This document shows, piece after piece, positions 1 through 10,129 of a stretch of 64,000 bases of DNA (positions within the stretch are counted from its first letter, which is position 1; every line of letters starts with the position of its first letter). The translations under genes were made by a program, and so were the position numbers. The DNA lies in assembly GCA_964036045.1 (NCBI GenBank), contig OZ038379.1, positions 23,468,152 to 23,532,151 of the forward strand, read 5' to 3'. Origin of the DNA: Eutreptiella sp. 'Long Island Sound 2002' (lineage: Eukaryota > Euglenozoa > Euglenophyceae > Eutreptiales > Eutreptiaceae). The notes beneath the pieces are model-generated. The model ran no database searches. It worked only from the letters and a program-made list of their open reading frames with translations, and had not been told where the DNA came from.

Positions 1-2275
1 CAGAGAGGGCCCTGTGTGTGCCCAAATCCATCCCCTGCGTCAGTGCAATATGCAGTACAATGGATTGTGGGATTAAATCGAAGCATTTTATGTAGTCTAA
101 TCCAAAACCATGCAGAACTGCTTTCATCAGTTTGTGTAGCTCAATGAGCATGGAGATAAAGGCGGCCGCATCAGTGGCGCCGCGCTTCTTGCGAAAACCG
201 TAAGCGTGCGGGTGGATCCACAGTTCCTGCCACACCATGCACTCTTCTAACCTGATCCCTGCCCAGACCCTATAGATCTGGGACAGTACGGACAGTGGGC
301 GTTGCTGCATCGGCATCATCCCTTCCCCTTTCGGGATCAGCGAGACGTATCCCCTCGCCAGGACCCTGGGCCAGGTTCCTGTTGCCTCAACTAGAAACAG
401 AATTTCTGACAGCATGTCCAGCAGACAGGTGGGCAGCAGTAGTAGGTCCGAAACACACCAGCCATCCAGGCCGGTGGCTGTGTGAACACCCATTTTTCTA
501 AGGCGTTGCGCGAGCCGGGACCCTGTGATAGGGGTGGACTGCATCTGCGCTCCCTTTATCAGAAACTTATCATACTTCTGTGCAAAAGCGTGCACGTCTG
601 GCTCTGGGGTGTCTGCATATTTTCGCATAACCTGGTCCCAAGAGGCATGAAGAATTTCATCCATGCGGGGGATGTTCGCCGTTGGTCGGCTTGTGTCTGG
701 GTCCAGGAGCATAACCAGAGGAGGTTGGTACTCGTTCTGTATCCACTGATAAACCTCCTTTGGCCTGTCCAGCAAGGCCTGGTCCATTTTGGATTTCCAT
801 TTATCAATGCGCGTGCGCTCTTCATATCGGGCATATCTCTTCCCCAGTGCGCACAGGCTGTCATACAGCGACATGCAGTCTACCAGCGTTGGCAGGGGGC
901 GTATGAGTGGGAGGGAGGGGTCAGGGGCACTGGCCACAAATTCATGAAGCAGCAGGTCCTCACGAAAGGCCAGCGCCGTTTTGCGCATGCGGCGGCACGC
1001 GGCCTGCCACGATAGTTCCACCTGTCTGGGCACCACCCCTGGCCTGAAAACCTGGCTGGCTTTGCGTTTGGCGGATGCCGGGACTCGTTTGCCCCTGATG
1101 CCCAGCTGGGCACGTTGCCACTGGATGACCGAACGAAGGGCTCCCAAGGTCCCCGTGATTTTGGAAAGTATGCGCGTGCGTGGGCCGCCGTTGGGCGCCA
1201 GGCCTGTCGGAGCTAGCGTAGTGTCCTGCAACATTCGCTCCGTGCCACGTCCCCGTGGGGCACTCTTGGGTGCAAATGAGAGTGTGGGGCTGGGGGTGTC
1301 CAGTGTAAGATGCGTGCATGTGAGCGCCATGCCTACTTCCTCGGCCAGCCAGGTCCACCTGTTCCAAATGTCATTGACATTCCCTTGTTGCAGCAGGGCA
1401 TTCCAACCTGCCTTGTGTGGCCGGAGCAGCGAGTCACAGATTTTCTGAGTGTCCTCAGCTGATCTGGGGGGGGGGGAGAAAGGAGGCAGTTTCTTCATTT
1501 TAACAACTTTCTGCATTGGGGCGTCAAGCGAGAAAGTGAAGCACACTGGAGCATGCCCAGGGAGGGAATGAGACTTCAGCGCTGTGACATCAGTCAACGT
1601 GCCTGCTTGCGCTGGGGTGACCAGGAGGCCGTCAATGCGGTTGGGGGGTTTGCCTGCTGTCGTGAAGCCACATGCACATGGCGTGCCACGGAGAACGCTA
1701 AAAGTGCGGTCGGCATCCACCAGCCAGCCGTCTGCCAGCGCCGTCAGGAGTGCGGCAGGAACTTTGTGCAGCAGGTCGAAATTGAAATTTGCGTCCGTTA
1801 GCAGGATGCATCCGGCATTGCCTAGTTTGCTCATATAGCAGACCACCTGCTCCCAGAACTCCTGGTTCAAAGATTCGTTGCCTGGTATGCCATAGGCTAC
1901 AAATATGTTCAGCACACAGTGCCCTGCACCGATTCCTGCCCGTGTGTGTAGCCAGCGCCCCGAATGCCACAGCCTGCAGGCAATCGGGTCGTCTGGATCT
2001 GGCTCAACCTTGCGGACACTCCAGCCCTTCCTGAACAAAAGTCCCACCCCTCCTTGGGGAGCTCCCCAGATGCCCCCCGTTGGGGAGCCCAGGGGTTTTC
2101 CCCAGTGGCATTCCCAGCCCCAATCTTTTGCAATTGCCCTCATGCAGCGTTGCCCAGCCTCAGTGAGCCGGGTTTCTTCCATTCCAATCACATCTGCCTG
2201 AAAATTGAATACGTCCTCGTGATGAACGCGCAAAGAGGTAACGTTTGTCTGAACGAATTTTAGAGGACCTGTGAC
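1..2275 (-). CDS. LINE ORF2: endonuclease plus reverse transcriptase (partial)
   Basis: Open for 758 codons to the window edge. The first part is an exonuclease-endonuclease-phosphatase (APE-type) domain that nicks target DNA. It shows an Asn in VQTNVTSL right after the start of the frame, GMEETRLT with the metal-binding Glu near 2,175, DANFN near 1,790, RIDGLLV near 1,635 and the catalytic His in PGHAPV near 1,555. Reverse transcriptase motifs begin near 470: TGLDGW, VSLIPKGEG, RPLSVLSQIYR, YGFRKKR and, at the edge, DYIKCFDLIPQ with the first catalytic Asp. No ATG lies between the upstream TGA (2,276-2,278) and the first catalytic motif. Translation therefore probably starts by re-initiation, frameshifting or a non-AUG codon after ORF1. 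The thumb, any RNase H and the 3' end are beyond the window. Confidence 0.9.
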
Positions 2276-2304
2276 TCAGTGCCATCTTCCAGGGGGGGGG
2301 GGGT

Positions 2305-4125
2305 TCAGAGAATGCTCTCATCCTCCTCTGCCGCAGGGGCTCCTGCAGGCGAGTCCTCCATTTCTTCATCATCAGGCAAGACACACCCCTGGATCGCAGG
2401 GAGCGTCGTGTTTTTCCCCACTGGGGTGTATGAGGGGCCAGTGGATTTACGCAGACATAGGTGCCACCTACGGACAGGCATCCGCGAATCTTTCGCCGGT
2501 GCAGTGCAGCCCTCCCAGTCTGGGGGGACTCCCGTAATATCCATATCAAACACAGGGTTGATCAGCCCACTGTGTTTCAGGTGTTGACATCGTTGCACTT
2601 TGACAGTGTTGGCGCCGAAAACGCGGTCAGCCTCCCTTTGGGCCGCAGACTGCGACCCTGAGACAAGGCCCATAGAAATACCATAGCCTCTCACTCTCAC
2701 TCGTGTCACTGGGGGGGTGAGTTGTATGCCCAACAGTCCTGCGATCTCCTCCCTGGTTTCGGGCAAGACAGCCCCCCCCCATACTCGTACCCCGAGTCTG
2801 TCGTCCTTGTCCCCTGCCATGAGGCCTGCGAACCAAGGCTGCTTGCTTAATCTGCGCCACTGCTCCGAAATGGAGCGCTTGTTGGATGGAGGGAGCTTGA
2901 CCCAGACCATGTTGGCCTTCAGGTCATCGACATCGACGGTTTTGCTCATAAACAACCTGTATTCCAGGCCGACGATTTTGCCACTGCTGCAGAGCACCTG
3001 CTTAGCCATGGGCGCTGGTAGCACCACCGTGACTTCATACTTGCTACCCCTCTTGCCCACTTGCATGGGTGGGGGACTGGTGAGAGCCGGCTGGAGTAGG
3101 GGGGCTGTCAGCTCCCAGCACGTGTTTTCAGCCCAGCGGGATGCCTTGACTTTGGTGCTGTCCTGTCCCGCGCGCAGTGCGGAAGGGTCTAAGCAGCACA
3201 CTATCCGAATTGCGGCTTTGTCCTGAGGTAGAACCTCTGGCTCCGTGTCCTTTCCTTCAACTCCGTCCCTGGGTCGTTCCCAGCAAAGCAGAATGGAATG
3301 CTCAGGCGGGATCACAGTCACACCCGGGTCTCTCTTGACTTCCCAAGACATACGTTTGGTAACGACCTTGATACTGAGAATGAAATCCTTGATATGTAAG
3401 CACTCCCGTGAGCTGCCAAGCGCTGCCAGAATGCCTGGCACATTGACCACTCCTCGTCTGCAATTCGTCGCTAGCACGTGTGCGCTGACGCTCTGGATGC
3501 TGTCATATTTCATTAGAGCCTGTGTTGCTATCGCGTGCGCTTCCGCCAGCGGCTGTCCTACAAGCAAGACGTGTTCGAAGGCCTTCGCCGTGGCCTCTGT
3601 GACTTTCCAATCATTGACAGGCTTGTTTGCTCCTATCTGTTGCAGCGATTTGAGTGCGGTCTTGTGCTCTCCCTGGTAGATGCGGCGCCCTTGGACCGCA
3701 GTGAAGCCGTATTTGCCCTCAATCTCATGCACCGCAGTCGCCGTGGGCTGCAGTGGTTCCCCCAGGTCTGGGACATCCTGCACGACAAGCCTGCTTCGGG
3801 TTTTCATTCGTCGTTGTAGCGCCTCCCGGTATGAGGGGGTTTCATCCTTGGCCGCATTTGCCTGTGCTTTCGAGGGTGTAAGCGTACCTCCTGCCGCTTG
3901 CAGCGCCGCGCGCAAATCTTTGACAGTGCCTCTCAGTTCCCGGATAATGCCGAGGAGCTCCTCTTCCCTTGTAGTTGCAGCTGGAGTAGCAGCAGCGACA
4001 GATGCCGTTGGCTTCGGCTTCGGCGAGCTCCGCCCACTGAGTAGTGGCGCAAGGGCAGCAGCCAGAGCTTCCAGGAGCTCCGGGCGCTGCAATGCTTCCA
4101 AAATTTCATGCGTGATTGCGGACAT
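2305..4125 (-). CDS. LINE ORF1-like protein, 606 aa
   Basis: Intact 606-codon frame directly upstream of the endonuclease/RT frame, the position of a LINE ORF1, whose product binds the element RNA. Residues about 53-80 (REEELL...RELRGTVKDLRAALQ) are a heptad-like charged helix suited to coiled-coil oligomerisation. It follows a low-complexity Ser/Pro/Ala linker. The middle is mixed alpha/beta with no motif I can name, and I see no CCHC zinc knuckle. The C-terminus is acidic (EEMEDSPAG...EEDESIL). The stop is followed at once by a run of 12 C on the coding strand and, 27 nt on, by a TGA in the ORF2 frame. ORF2 lies in the -1 frame relative to ORF1. Assignment rests on position and layout, not on sequence homology I could check. 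Confidence 0.75.
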   Translation of the reverse strand: MSAITHEILEALQRPELLEALAAALAPLLSGRSSPKPKPTASVAAATPAATTREEELLGIIRELRGTVKDLRAALQAAGGTLTPSKAQANAAKDETPSYREALQRRMKTRSRLVVQDVPDLGEPLQPTATAVHEIEGKYGFTAVQGRRIYQGEHKTALKSLQQIGANKPVNDWKVTEATAKAFEHVLLVGQPLAEAHAIATQALMKYDSIQSVSAHVLATNCRRGVVNVPGILAALGSSRECLHIKDFILSIKVVTKRMSWEVKRDPGVTVIPPEHSILLCWERPRDGVEGKDTEPEVLPQDKAAIRIVCCLDPSALRAGQDSTKVKASRWAENTCWELTAPLLQPALTSPPPMQVGKRGSKYEVTVVLPAPMAKQVLCSSGKIVGLEYRLFMSKTVDVDDLKANMVWVKLPPSNKRSISEQWRRLSKQPWFAGLMAGDKDDRLGVRVWGGAVLPETREEIAGLLGIQLTPPVTRVRVRGYGISMGLVSGSQSAAQREADRVFGANTVKVQRCQHLKHSGLINPVFDMDITGVPPDWEGCTAPAKDSRMPVRRWHLCLRKSTGPSYTPVGKNTTLPAIQGCVLPDDEEMEDSPAGAPAAEEDESIL

Positions 4126-4270
4126 TTTGTGTGACCCGTGAGGTCGTGCCAGGCAGGGGGTTCACCAGCCCAGGGGCCGCCCGTGTAGTTGAGGTTACCG
4201 ATGTACGTGCCTGTTTGGCTTTCGGTTGGGTATGCAGTGTCACCAGCTGGCAGGCACCAAACAAAACACC

Positions 4271-4271
<1 letters not shown>

Positions 4272-4299
<28 letters not shown>
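4272..4299. repeat. (TG)n microsatellite
   Basis: Fourteen uninterrupted TG dinucleotides just upstream of the LINE ORF1 start. Confidence 0.98.
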
Positions 4300-4301
<2 letters not shown>

Positions 4302-4599
4302 CGGCCAACTCAGTCCCACTAAACGCCGGTGCTGGTCTCCCTCCTTCAAATGATAGGCGGCGTGGGGTCAGACCCCCCCTGGGGGATTGCAATTGGGGGG
4401 GGGGCAGTGGCAGCGGCTTTCGCTGTGCAACAGGATACAGATCCCCCCCCCAAGGGACGGCGAGGGAGGGGTAGGGGTTGCCGGCCTAGCAGCACAGGAC
4501 GAGCAGGAGGACCCACATCCTCCCCAAGGGGGGGTGCAGCAACCACAAGGGGGGGGGTGGGGGGCGATCCCCTCCGCTCCCCCGCAGTGGCGGGTGCAG

Positions 4600-4770
4600 C
4601 GGGCGGGGGGAAAGAGGGGGGGGGGGGTAACCGCGGCGCCCCATGCAAACCGTGTGCGACGAGCACAGGGCCCCAGCATGCAAGTCATGCAAGGGGCATA
4701 GGGGGGTACGGCACTGCTACAGCCACCATCACGAGGGACATCCCAGGGTGATGGGAGGGGGTCAACAGTG
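4600..4770 (+). pseudogene. Cys/His-cluster fragment, copy 1
   Basis: On the plus strand this stretch encodes VCDEHRAPACKSCKGHR followed by RHCYSHHHEG, a compact set of Cys and His residues spaced for zinc binding. The same cluster, with clear DNA similarity, is read on the minus strand at 7,215-7,330 and, more distantly, at 6,070-6,170. The surrounding sequence is extremely G-rich and gives no continuous frame, so this is a fragment. It is probably the C-terminal knuckle of a retrotransposon protein; that origin is inferred from the LINE-like context of the 6.0-6.9 kb copy. Confidence 0.5.
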
Positions 4771-4962
4771 TCTGCCGGTTCAAAGGGAGGGGGGGGGGCT
4801 GCAGCTGCAGCTGGGCGCTATGCCCTTCGGAGGGCCAGTGCAAGCGCTGGCTCGCATGTCAGGGGGAGCAGGGGGAGGGCCGGAAGCGGCGGTGCTGCCC
4901 TAGGGAGGCTCGCAGGGGCCGCAGCACAGCCACAGGAGGGCCTCCGAGGAGGGCACATAGCC

Positions 4963-5810
4963 CAACCCCCCCCCCCGTTCCGGCGAGAAAAACCCAATGT
5001 TCCGGCGCAACGTTCCGGCGAGCCGTTTTTTCAGCAAAAGAGGTTCCCGGGGCCCAGGATCTCAGTCCCAGGGCGCAAACACACCTTCCTTTTGGTTGTT
5101 CTGTAGTTGGAGTAATGTGGAAACCCAAAGCATCCCTCAAATTGTCAAAAAATTTTTCATCTCTTGGTCACTACATGGTTCCTGGTTAATAGTACGTCCG
5201 GACCTGCCACTGGTCCAGTGGTATATGCATTAGTTGCAGATCTGTGAGCGTGGGTTCAAACCCCTCCAACGACGCACCGAAGATTTTTCCACTTTTCGTC
5301 ACTTGGCTCTGCCACCCACCGAAGTTTTTTTGCACTTTTTGTCACTTTGCTCTGATCTGCATCCAAAGCTGTCCTTTTTTTTTTCATGCAGAAACAAGTC
5401 TGAAAGCAAGGTGGCAACAGGCCGACAAATGCACACAAGTGTAGAGTTGCATCAAACTGCACTTCACATCTCAGACAAGTGTTTGACAGAACGGACACAG
5501 AAATCACAGACATTTCCCTCATCAACGTCAACATCATCTTCCCATTTCTGTTGCAATAACAGCTGCTCCTTCAGTTGCAGATCATGGAAATCAGTCATGG
5601 ATGCCCCCTCGGAGCCACAAAAACAACATTTCAACATCTCTGCCAGTGGATGGACGAACAAAAGTGTTACTGGCAAAGTGGACGACAACGGTTGACAGTA
5701 GCAGCAAGCGTTTTCAATGAAAAACATTGAGCCTCCCAGAATCACAACGTTCCGGCAAAACGTTCCGGCACGTTCCGGCAATTCCGGTGACCGGAACGGG
5801 GGGGGGGTTG
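4963..5810. mobile_element. TIR element (non-autonomous DNA transposon), ~850 bp
   Basis: Both ends read inward CAA-C(10-11)-GTTCCGG (4,963-4,983, and inverted at 5,791-5,810). Outside the ends the string atagcc(ca) occurs on both sides, at 4,957-4,964 and 5,811-5,818, which is a target-site duplication of 6-8 bp depending on where the terminus is drawn. Further copies of GTTCCGGC sit just inside both ends (about 5,008-5,031 and 5,748-5,785), as expected for subterminal transposase-binding repeats. An 8-bp duplication with CA-starting termini resembles hAT elements, but no transposase is encoded. On the minus strand the interior can be read as a short Cys-rich segment (KCCFCGSEG and NVCDFC, about 5,490-5,640) of unknown meaning. 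Confidence 0.75.
5205..5280 (+). other. tRNA-like segment with A and B boxes
   Basis: TGGTCCAGTGGTATATGCA (5,211-5,229) fits an RNA polymerase III A box, and GGTTCAAACCC (5,253-5,263) is a good B box at normal spacing. The 3' side continues as ccctccaacgac, like the T-stem and 3' acceptor of a tRNA whose 5' acceptor would be GTCGTTG. That 5' strand is not present, and I could not fold an anticodon arm. It is therefore a tRNA-derived repeat or a decayed tRNA rather than a working gene. It lies inside the TIR element and is followed by an imperfect duplication of about 50 bp (5,275-5,315 and 5,318-5,360). Confidence 0.4.
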
Positions 5811-6008
5811 ATAGCCCATGGCGGACGTCCTTCGGCCGCGCCGTGACATACCAGGGGGCCATGGGTGAAGGGGCCGCCGGCGGCTCCTGTGGAGGGGGCT
5901 CCCCCCCCTTAGGTGCTGCCCTCTCCTCCATCAGCCGGTGGGAGATGCTCTGAAAAACATCAGCCCTTGGGGTCCCGTCTTGTCTAAGGTGACCAAGGTG
6001 CAGCGGGC

Positions 6009-6850
6009 TCACCGGGACTTCCGCTCCCGCGGGTGCTCCTGGTGTAGGGGAATGCTCAGCACGCCCCAGGGGGCGGCATCCATCTTGCGGCCCTCATGGG
6101 CCCGCCGGCAGCAGTGCTCTGCGCCCCGCTGCGCGCATGCCGCACATGGTGGCGCCTGGTGCTTTGGGCACACGGCCACGTGCGGCGGCACCGCCGCTCG
6201 GCCTGCGCCTCCTTCGCTGGCCCCTTGCCGGTTGCGCTGCACCTGCCGGCGCGGCAAGCGCTGAAAGGGCCGCAACGGCCGCAGCCCCGGCCCTACCGGC
6301 AGGAAGTAATCTAGCAGCAACATATCCTGCCGTCCAGCCCTTGGCCGCGCCAAGCGCCGCGTCCATAGCTCCCAGCGGTGCGCCTCCAGCTGGCACATCT
6401 GAAACAACATGACGGCGGGGCGCACAAAAACAGCGGGTGTGCTGCCCGCCCCACACACCGGAAGCCCCCCCAGCGGCAAAAGGGATTTGGCCATCCACAA
6501 CTCCTTGCCCTGCAGGAGGCCCCACACCTGCACGTGCGGCTGCAGCGCATCCACGGCCATTTTCAGCACCTAGGCCCTTGGTGCGCAATGGCAAGGTGAC
6601 CCCCTGCAGCCGGTGGTCGCTAGGGGCCGGGAGGGCCCATTCTGCGGCCTCGAAGTCCAGGGCCAGCTCCACCTACGTCACGTGGCCCTGTGCCGGCAGC
6701 CACCGGAGCTGGCTGGCCCACTGCAGGAGCGCCACCGCAAAAGATGCCTCCCACGGCCACCCCGGCGGCGGGCCCGCGCACAGTGCCAGCGGCACCGCTA
6801 GTGGCACGGCGGGTGGGGGCCCGCGCCCAGCTGCCCCCAGGGGTCGCACT
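6009..6850 (-). pseudogene. Retrotransposon C-terminal remnant with Cys cluster
   Basis: Minus-strand reading gives a continuous protein-like sequence broken by one stop and one frameshift. It runs from about 6,790 (WEASFAVALLQWASQLRWLP) through an in-frame TAG near 6,675 (after GHVT) to VELALDFEAAEWALPAPSDH. It then shifts frame near 6,570 into MAVDALQPHVQVWGLLQGKE and ends with VCPKHQAPPCAACAQRG and HCCRRAHEG before a TGA near 6,010. The VELALDFEAA segment resembles what I remember of C-terminal parts of algal and dinoflagellate retrotransposon polyproteins; this is recollection, not a search. The terminal cysteine cluster matches those at 4.65 and 7.27 kb. Disabled copy. Confidence 0.5.
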
Positions 6851-7009
6851 ATCCTTGAGGGCCGGCGCCTTTTATAGTCCTGGATGCTCTTGGGTTGGGA
6901 AGGGGCCTGTGGGTTAGGGTTAGGGGTTACCTCAGCCCTATACCCGCGGTCCCCTCCCCCCTTTGTGACCTGGCGCGACGGAAGGACTGGGCAACGAGGT
7001 CAGGTGTCC

Positions 7010-7400
7010 TCACCCTCTACCGTGGCTCTGTCTTGGGCCGTTGAGACCCGCTGTGGACGCCGGCGCTGCCCCTGGCCGCTGAGAGCCCCCCCCCCCCACT
7101 ACCTGGGGGGCACGTGAGGCATGTCCCCACCATCCCGAAGAACATGCCCTGCCGCAACTGCGGCCCTCCCCCCAGCGCCTGCGGTGGGCGCCCCTGTCCC
7201 CTGCCACAGAGCCCGCTGGGTGGGGATCGTGATGGCGGGAGCAGCAATGCCGCACCTCCCACCTGTGCCCCTTGCATGACTTGCATGCCGGGGCCCTGTG
7301 CAGATCGCACAGCGTCTGAATGGGGCCCCGCTTGCGTGGCAGCTGCCCCACCCTCTTGCCCCCCAACCCACAGCTCCTGTGGCGAGGGGGGGCATGGGGC
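7010..7400 (-). pseudogene. Cys/His-cluster fragment, copy 2
   Basis: The minus strand encodes LCDLHRAPACKSCKGHR and VRHCCSRHHD near 7,310-7,225. Its DNA is closely similar to the plus-strand sequence at 4,650-4,740, so the two fragments form a diverged inverted pair about 2.5 kb apart. The flanks are Gly/Pro-rich low-complexity readings of G/C tracts and do not look coding. Confidence 0.45.
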
Positions 7401-7948
7401 GTCGGCTAGCATCTGCTGCAGCCAGTGGCTGGCAGCCTCTGCCAGCCCTGCTGCGCCGGCGTCCACTGCATCCCCCACATCGGCCATGCCGGTCCCCCCC
7501 CCCCTCCCCACGTCCAACGCCTCCAGTGGGGGCGTGGCGGGGCGGCGAAGGAGGCGGCGGTGTGGAGAGAAAGAGACCCCCCCCCCCCCCCGGGCTCAGC
7601 CCAGGATGCTGTCAGGCTGGCCAAAATGTGGTGGAAACTCGTCCGCCATTGTGGGGGACCCCCCGCCCCTGTCGTCCATAGATGCCTGCTGGCACCTCTC
7701 CTGCCCCCCCCCTCCTCATCCCCTGGTGGTGCTAGCTAGGGGGGCGGGAGGACCACCATGGGGTTTACATTTCACTGCATGTGCACGGCTGGGATACTTG
7801 TGCAGTAGCACACAGGCCTCACATCCATTCAAGTGGCACATTCAGATGAACCACCTATCCATGCTGTTATGGTTCAGCCCTGCAAATGAAACTTTGACCC
7901 CCGCAACTATGGGTTTAGTGTATCATGGGCAACGGTGCGGAAGCTCAC

Positions 7949-8308
7949 CTTCTTCAGGAGCCGCACGTCCAGAGAGAACGCAGACTCAAAGATCAGCACC
8001 GGCAAGAAGATGTGCGTGAAGACATGGGGGTCAATGTTGGTCAGGGTGGTATATTGTGCCACCACTGGCACAAAGACTGCAACGAGGCCGATGAGCATGC
8101 CCCACACGAAGAGCACAATCGTGTAAGGGATCATGGGGACATAGTGTAGTGCATGGCGGGTAAGGGCCCCGATTGCAAAAGCCATCGCGATGGAGAAGAT
8201 AACGCGGGTGCCACTGCTGTGATCGATATCATGGGCAAGGGTCGCATTGAAGGGGCTTGGGCTGTGTGTGAAGGGGCCGAAATGATCACTGGGGCTGTGA
8301 CCATCCAT
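7949..8308 (-). CDS. Na+/H+ exchanger (CPA1/NHE family), N-terminal exon
   Basis: One exon of 120 codons, from ATG at 8,308 to a splice donor after 7,949 (AAG|GTGAGC). The protein is typical of the N-terminal third of cation/proton antiporter-1 proteins: a first hydrophobic segment (FSIAMAFAIGAL), then IPYTIVLFVWGMLIGLV, then the family signature NIDPHVFTHIFLPVLIFESA followed by FSLDVRLLKK. These are the second and third transmembrane regions of the plant SOS1/NHE-like exchangers, which swap Na+ for H+ across the plasma or an internal membrane. No later exons (the ND-containing core helices) were found downstream to the left. Either the intron is very long or this is a detached fragment. Upstream, in another frame, MLFLFLIVLVGVFAVLPLRP (ATG 8,414) would make a good signal peptide. 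A TTTTTCAG just after it could join the two by splicing. Confidence 0.8.
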
Positions 8309-8429
8309 CGCCGTGGCAACCGGGGCACACGGTGCTGCGTAAAGGCTGAAAAATGGGTCGCAGCGGCAGTACAGCAAACACCCCCACAAGCACAATCAAA
8401 AAAAGAAAAAGCATGAAAGCCTTTGTTTG

Positions 8430-9890
8430 TTGGCACATCCCAGCAATGCAAAGTTCTACGCCTCCCCACCCCCGTGAATAGTCTTCCCACAATATGGGGA
8501 GACTATTCAGGAGGGTTCAGTCCCAATGGTCCAGAGAAGCTCCTGGGATGAAGGATTGCAGTGCTTCTGCAATTTCTTTCACCATTGTAGGCCCATGGTG
8601 GGCCCATGGTGCACAGACACACTAAGCAGCCAGAATGCACTACACCTGAAGCAATCATGATTCACACTGCATCAGTTCGGGGTTTCTTGGAATGATATGT
8701 ACAGCATGGTGTAATAGAGAAAGGTCCGTTGAGTAGGCATGCCGCCAATATGCAGATCCCGTGAGGGTAATGCATGAGCTATCATGGCAAAGCAACAATG
8801 AATGCAGGTACTCACTGTCTGCATGTCACTGTACTCCTGATTTCCAGCTAACCCAGCACTCATTCGGCCATACCTGCTGTTGGATTCCTAGTGCTCTATT
8901 AGGGTGTTGGGCGTCCACAGACGGGGTTGGGTTGGGTTGGGTTGGGTCGTGGCTTGCACCGGAGGCAGGTTCCCACGGCCAGTGTGTCCTTTCCTCCCTA
9001 GCACGACTGGGACCAACCCCGGCTAGCTGGTCTCACAGCACAGCAGACTGCTGACGACCCCCAAACCCCACCAAGGCGCTGGTGAGAGGGAGATGCTGCC
9101 GTGCCTGTGTGTAGTTCGCGCATGCTGGGGAGCCTGTGGGGGGGTTCAGGGCACTGGGTCAGGGCACAGTGGCACACCTTCGTTCTTCTGCAGCGGGCTG
9201 TGGTCCTCCTGTTGGTGTGTGTGGGGGGGGGGGTGTGGTTGTGTGTGCTCTGGGCCCTGCAGCGAGGTGTGGGTGCCCTACCACAAGGCTGCTGGGGGAG
9301 TCTGTGGGTCGGGTGACCTGCGGCTTTCTCCAGCCCACGACTGAACCCCAGAGGGGTGCACGGGGCGTGTGGTCTGAGGCGCTCCTTGATTGACCCAGAG
9401 GGTCACAGGTGGCGCTGCACAGAGTGCCAGACCGGCGCGCACGGCGGCGCGAGCGCTGCGGGCATGGCTGCAGCCTGCCCAGCCCGCGGGACTGAGTGCG
9501 GGGGTGCCGCTAGCGCCGCCATGGGGCTCGCCGCCCAGTGCAGCAGCGCATCGGGCCCGTCGCAGGACCGGCAGGGGTTGGGACGCCTGCCGCCGCTCGG
9601 CAAGTGAGCACGCGGGTAATCGCGTTCCCTGTCCCCCTCGCCACAGTGCGCGGCGCGATGAGCGCGGCCGGTAGAGCGCGAGTGCGCGCGCTCCCCGTGC
9701 GGACTGACAGCCCCCCCGCTCCGTGACTCCATAGGGGGGGTCCACAGCCTGAGCGGCTCAGGTATGTTAGATCACAGGGGCCAGCTGAGGCGCCCCCATC
9801 TGCCCCCCTCTTTTCCCCTGGAGGGATCCTTGGGGGCGGGGGGAGCTTGCCAACCCCTCCTTCTTCACAGAGGTGGAAGAGAGAGACAGA
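8430..9890. other. No gene recognised
   Basis: No protein-like sequence that I recognise. It holds a (GGTTG)n run at 8,923-8,947 and a G-rich stretch at 9,222-9,233. Around 9,400-9,720 is a very GC-rich block whose open frames look like composition effects. Confidence 0.6.
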
Positions 9891-9895
9891 GAGAG

Positions 9896-10010
9896 CAATG
9901 GTCGGTTCCAATCGACTGAATGCCCCCGCCATAGGCACTTTCAGCCATTAGTGCAATAGTGAGTGTCCTCTGCAAGAGCTTCAATCCACCAACTGCTATG
10001 TACAGTGGGC
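9896..10010. repeat. Dispersed repeat, copy 1
   Basis: The segment starting gtcggttccaatcgactg and including cactttcagccattagt is clearly similar to 60,727-60,895, with the shared string ctttcagccattagt and a shared downstream tgtacagt. It is a diverged repeat of unknown type. It directly precedes the inverted-repeat element at 10.1 kb. Confidence 0.65.
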
Positions 10011-10129
10011 TGTGCCTTAGGCTCAAGGTTGCACTACATATTATAGACCAAAGACGGCACATGCTCATGCAGGACAATGTCACATGGACCTACCCTCCCC
10101 CCCCCTTGCAAACTCCCGGGTTAGAGCGC

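Larger units (their letters stand above)
1..4130 (-). mobile_element. Non-LTR retrotransposon (LINE family A), 5' two-thirds
   Basis: Two long minus-strand reading frames in tandem, an ORF1 with a coiled coil followed by an endonuclease/reverse-transcriptase ORF2, have the standard LINE layout. ORF2 is cut by the window edge inside the reverse transcriptase, so the C-terminal part and the 3' end are missing here. Both frames are open over their whole visible length, so the copy is young compared with the family B remnants at 12-26 kb. The 5' boundary is not sharp: ORF1 starts at 4,125, and a (TG)n tract at 4,272-4,299 lies just upstream. I saw no target duplication because the other end is outside the window. 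Confidence 0.9.

Noticed and set aside
6905-6932. Telomere-like gggttagggttaggggtta
   Set aside because: Only two to three imperfect units; no array and no chromosome end.
7114-8019. 301-codon plus-strand frame
   Set aside because: Antisense to the Cys-cluster fragment and the exchanger exon; Pro/Cys-rich from G/C tracts.
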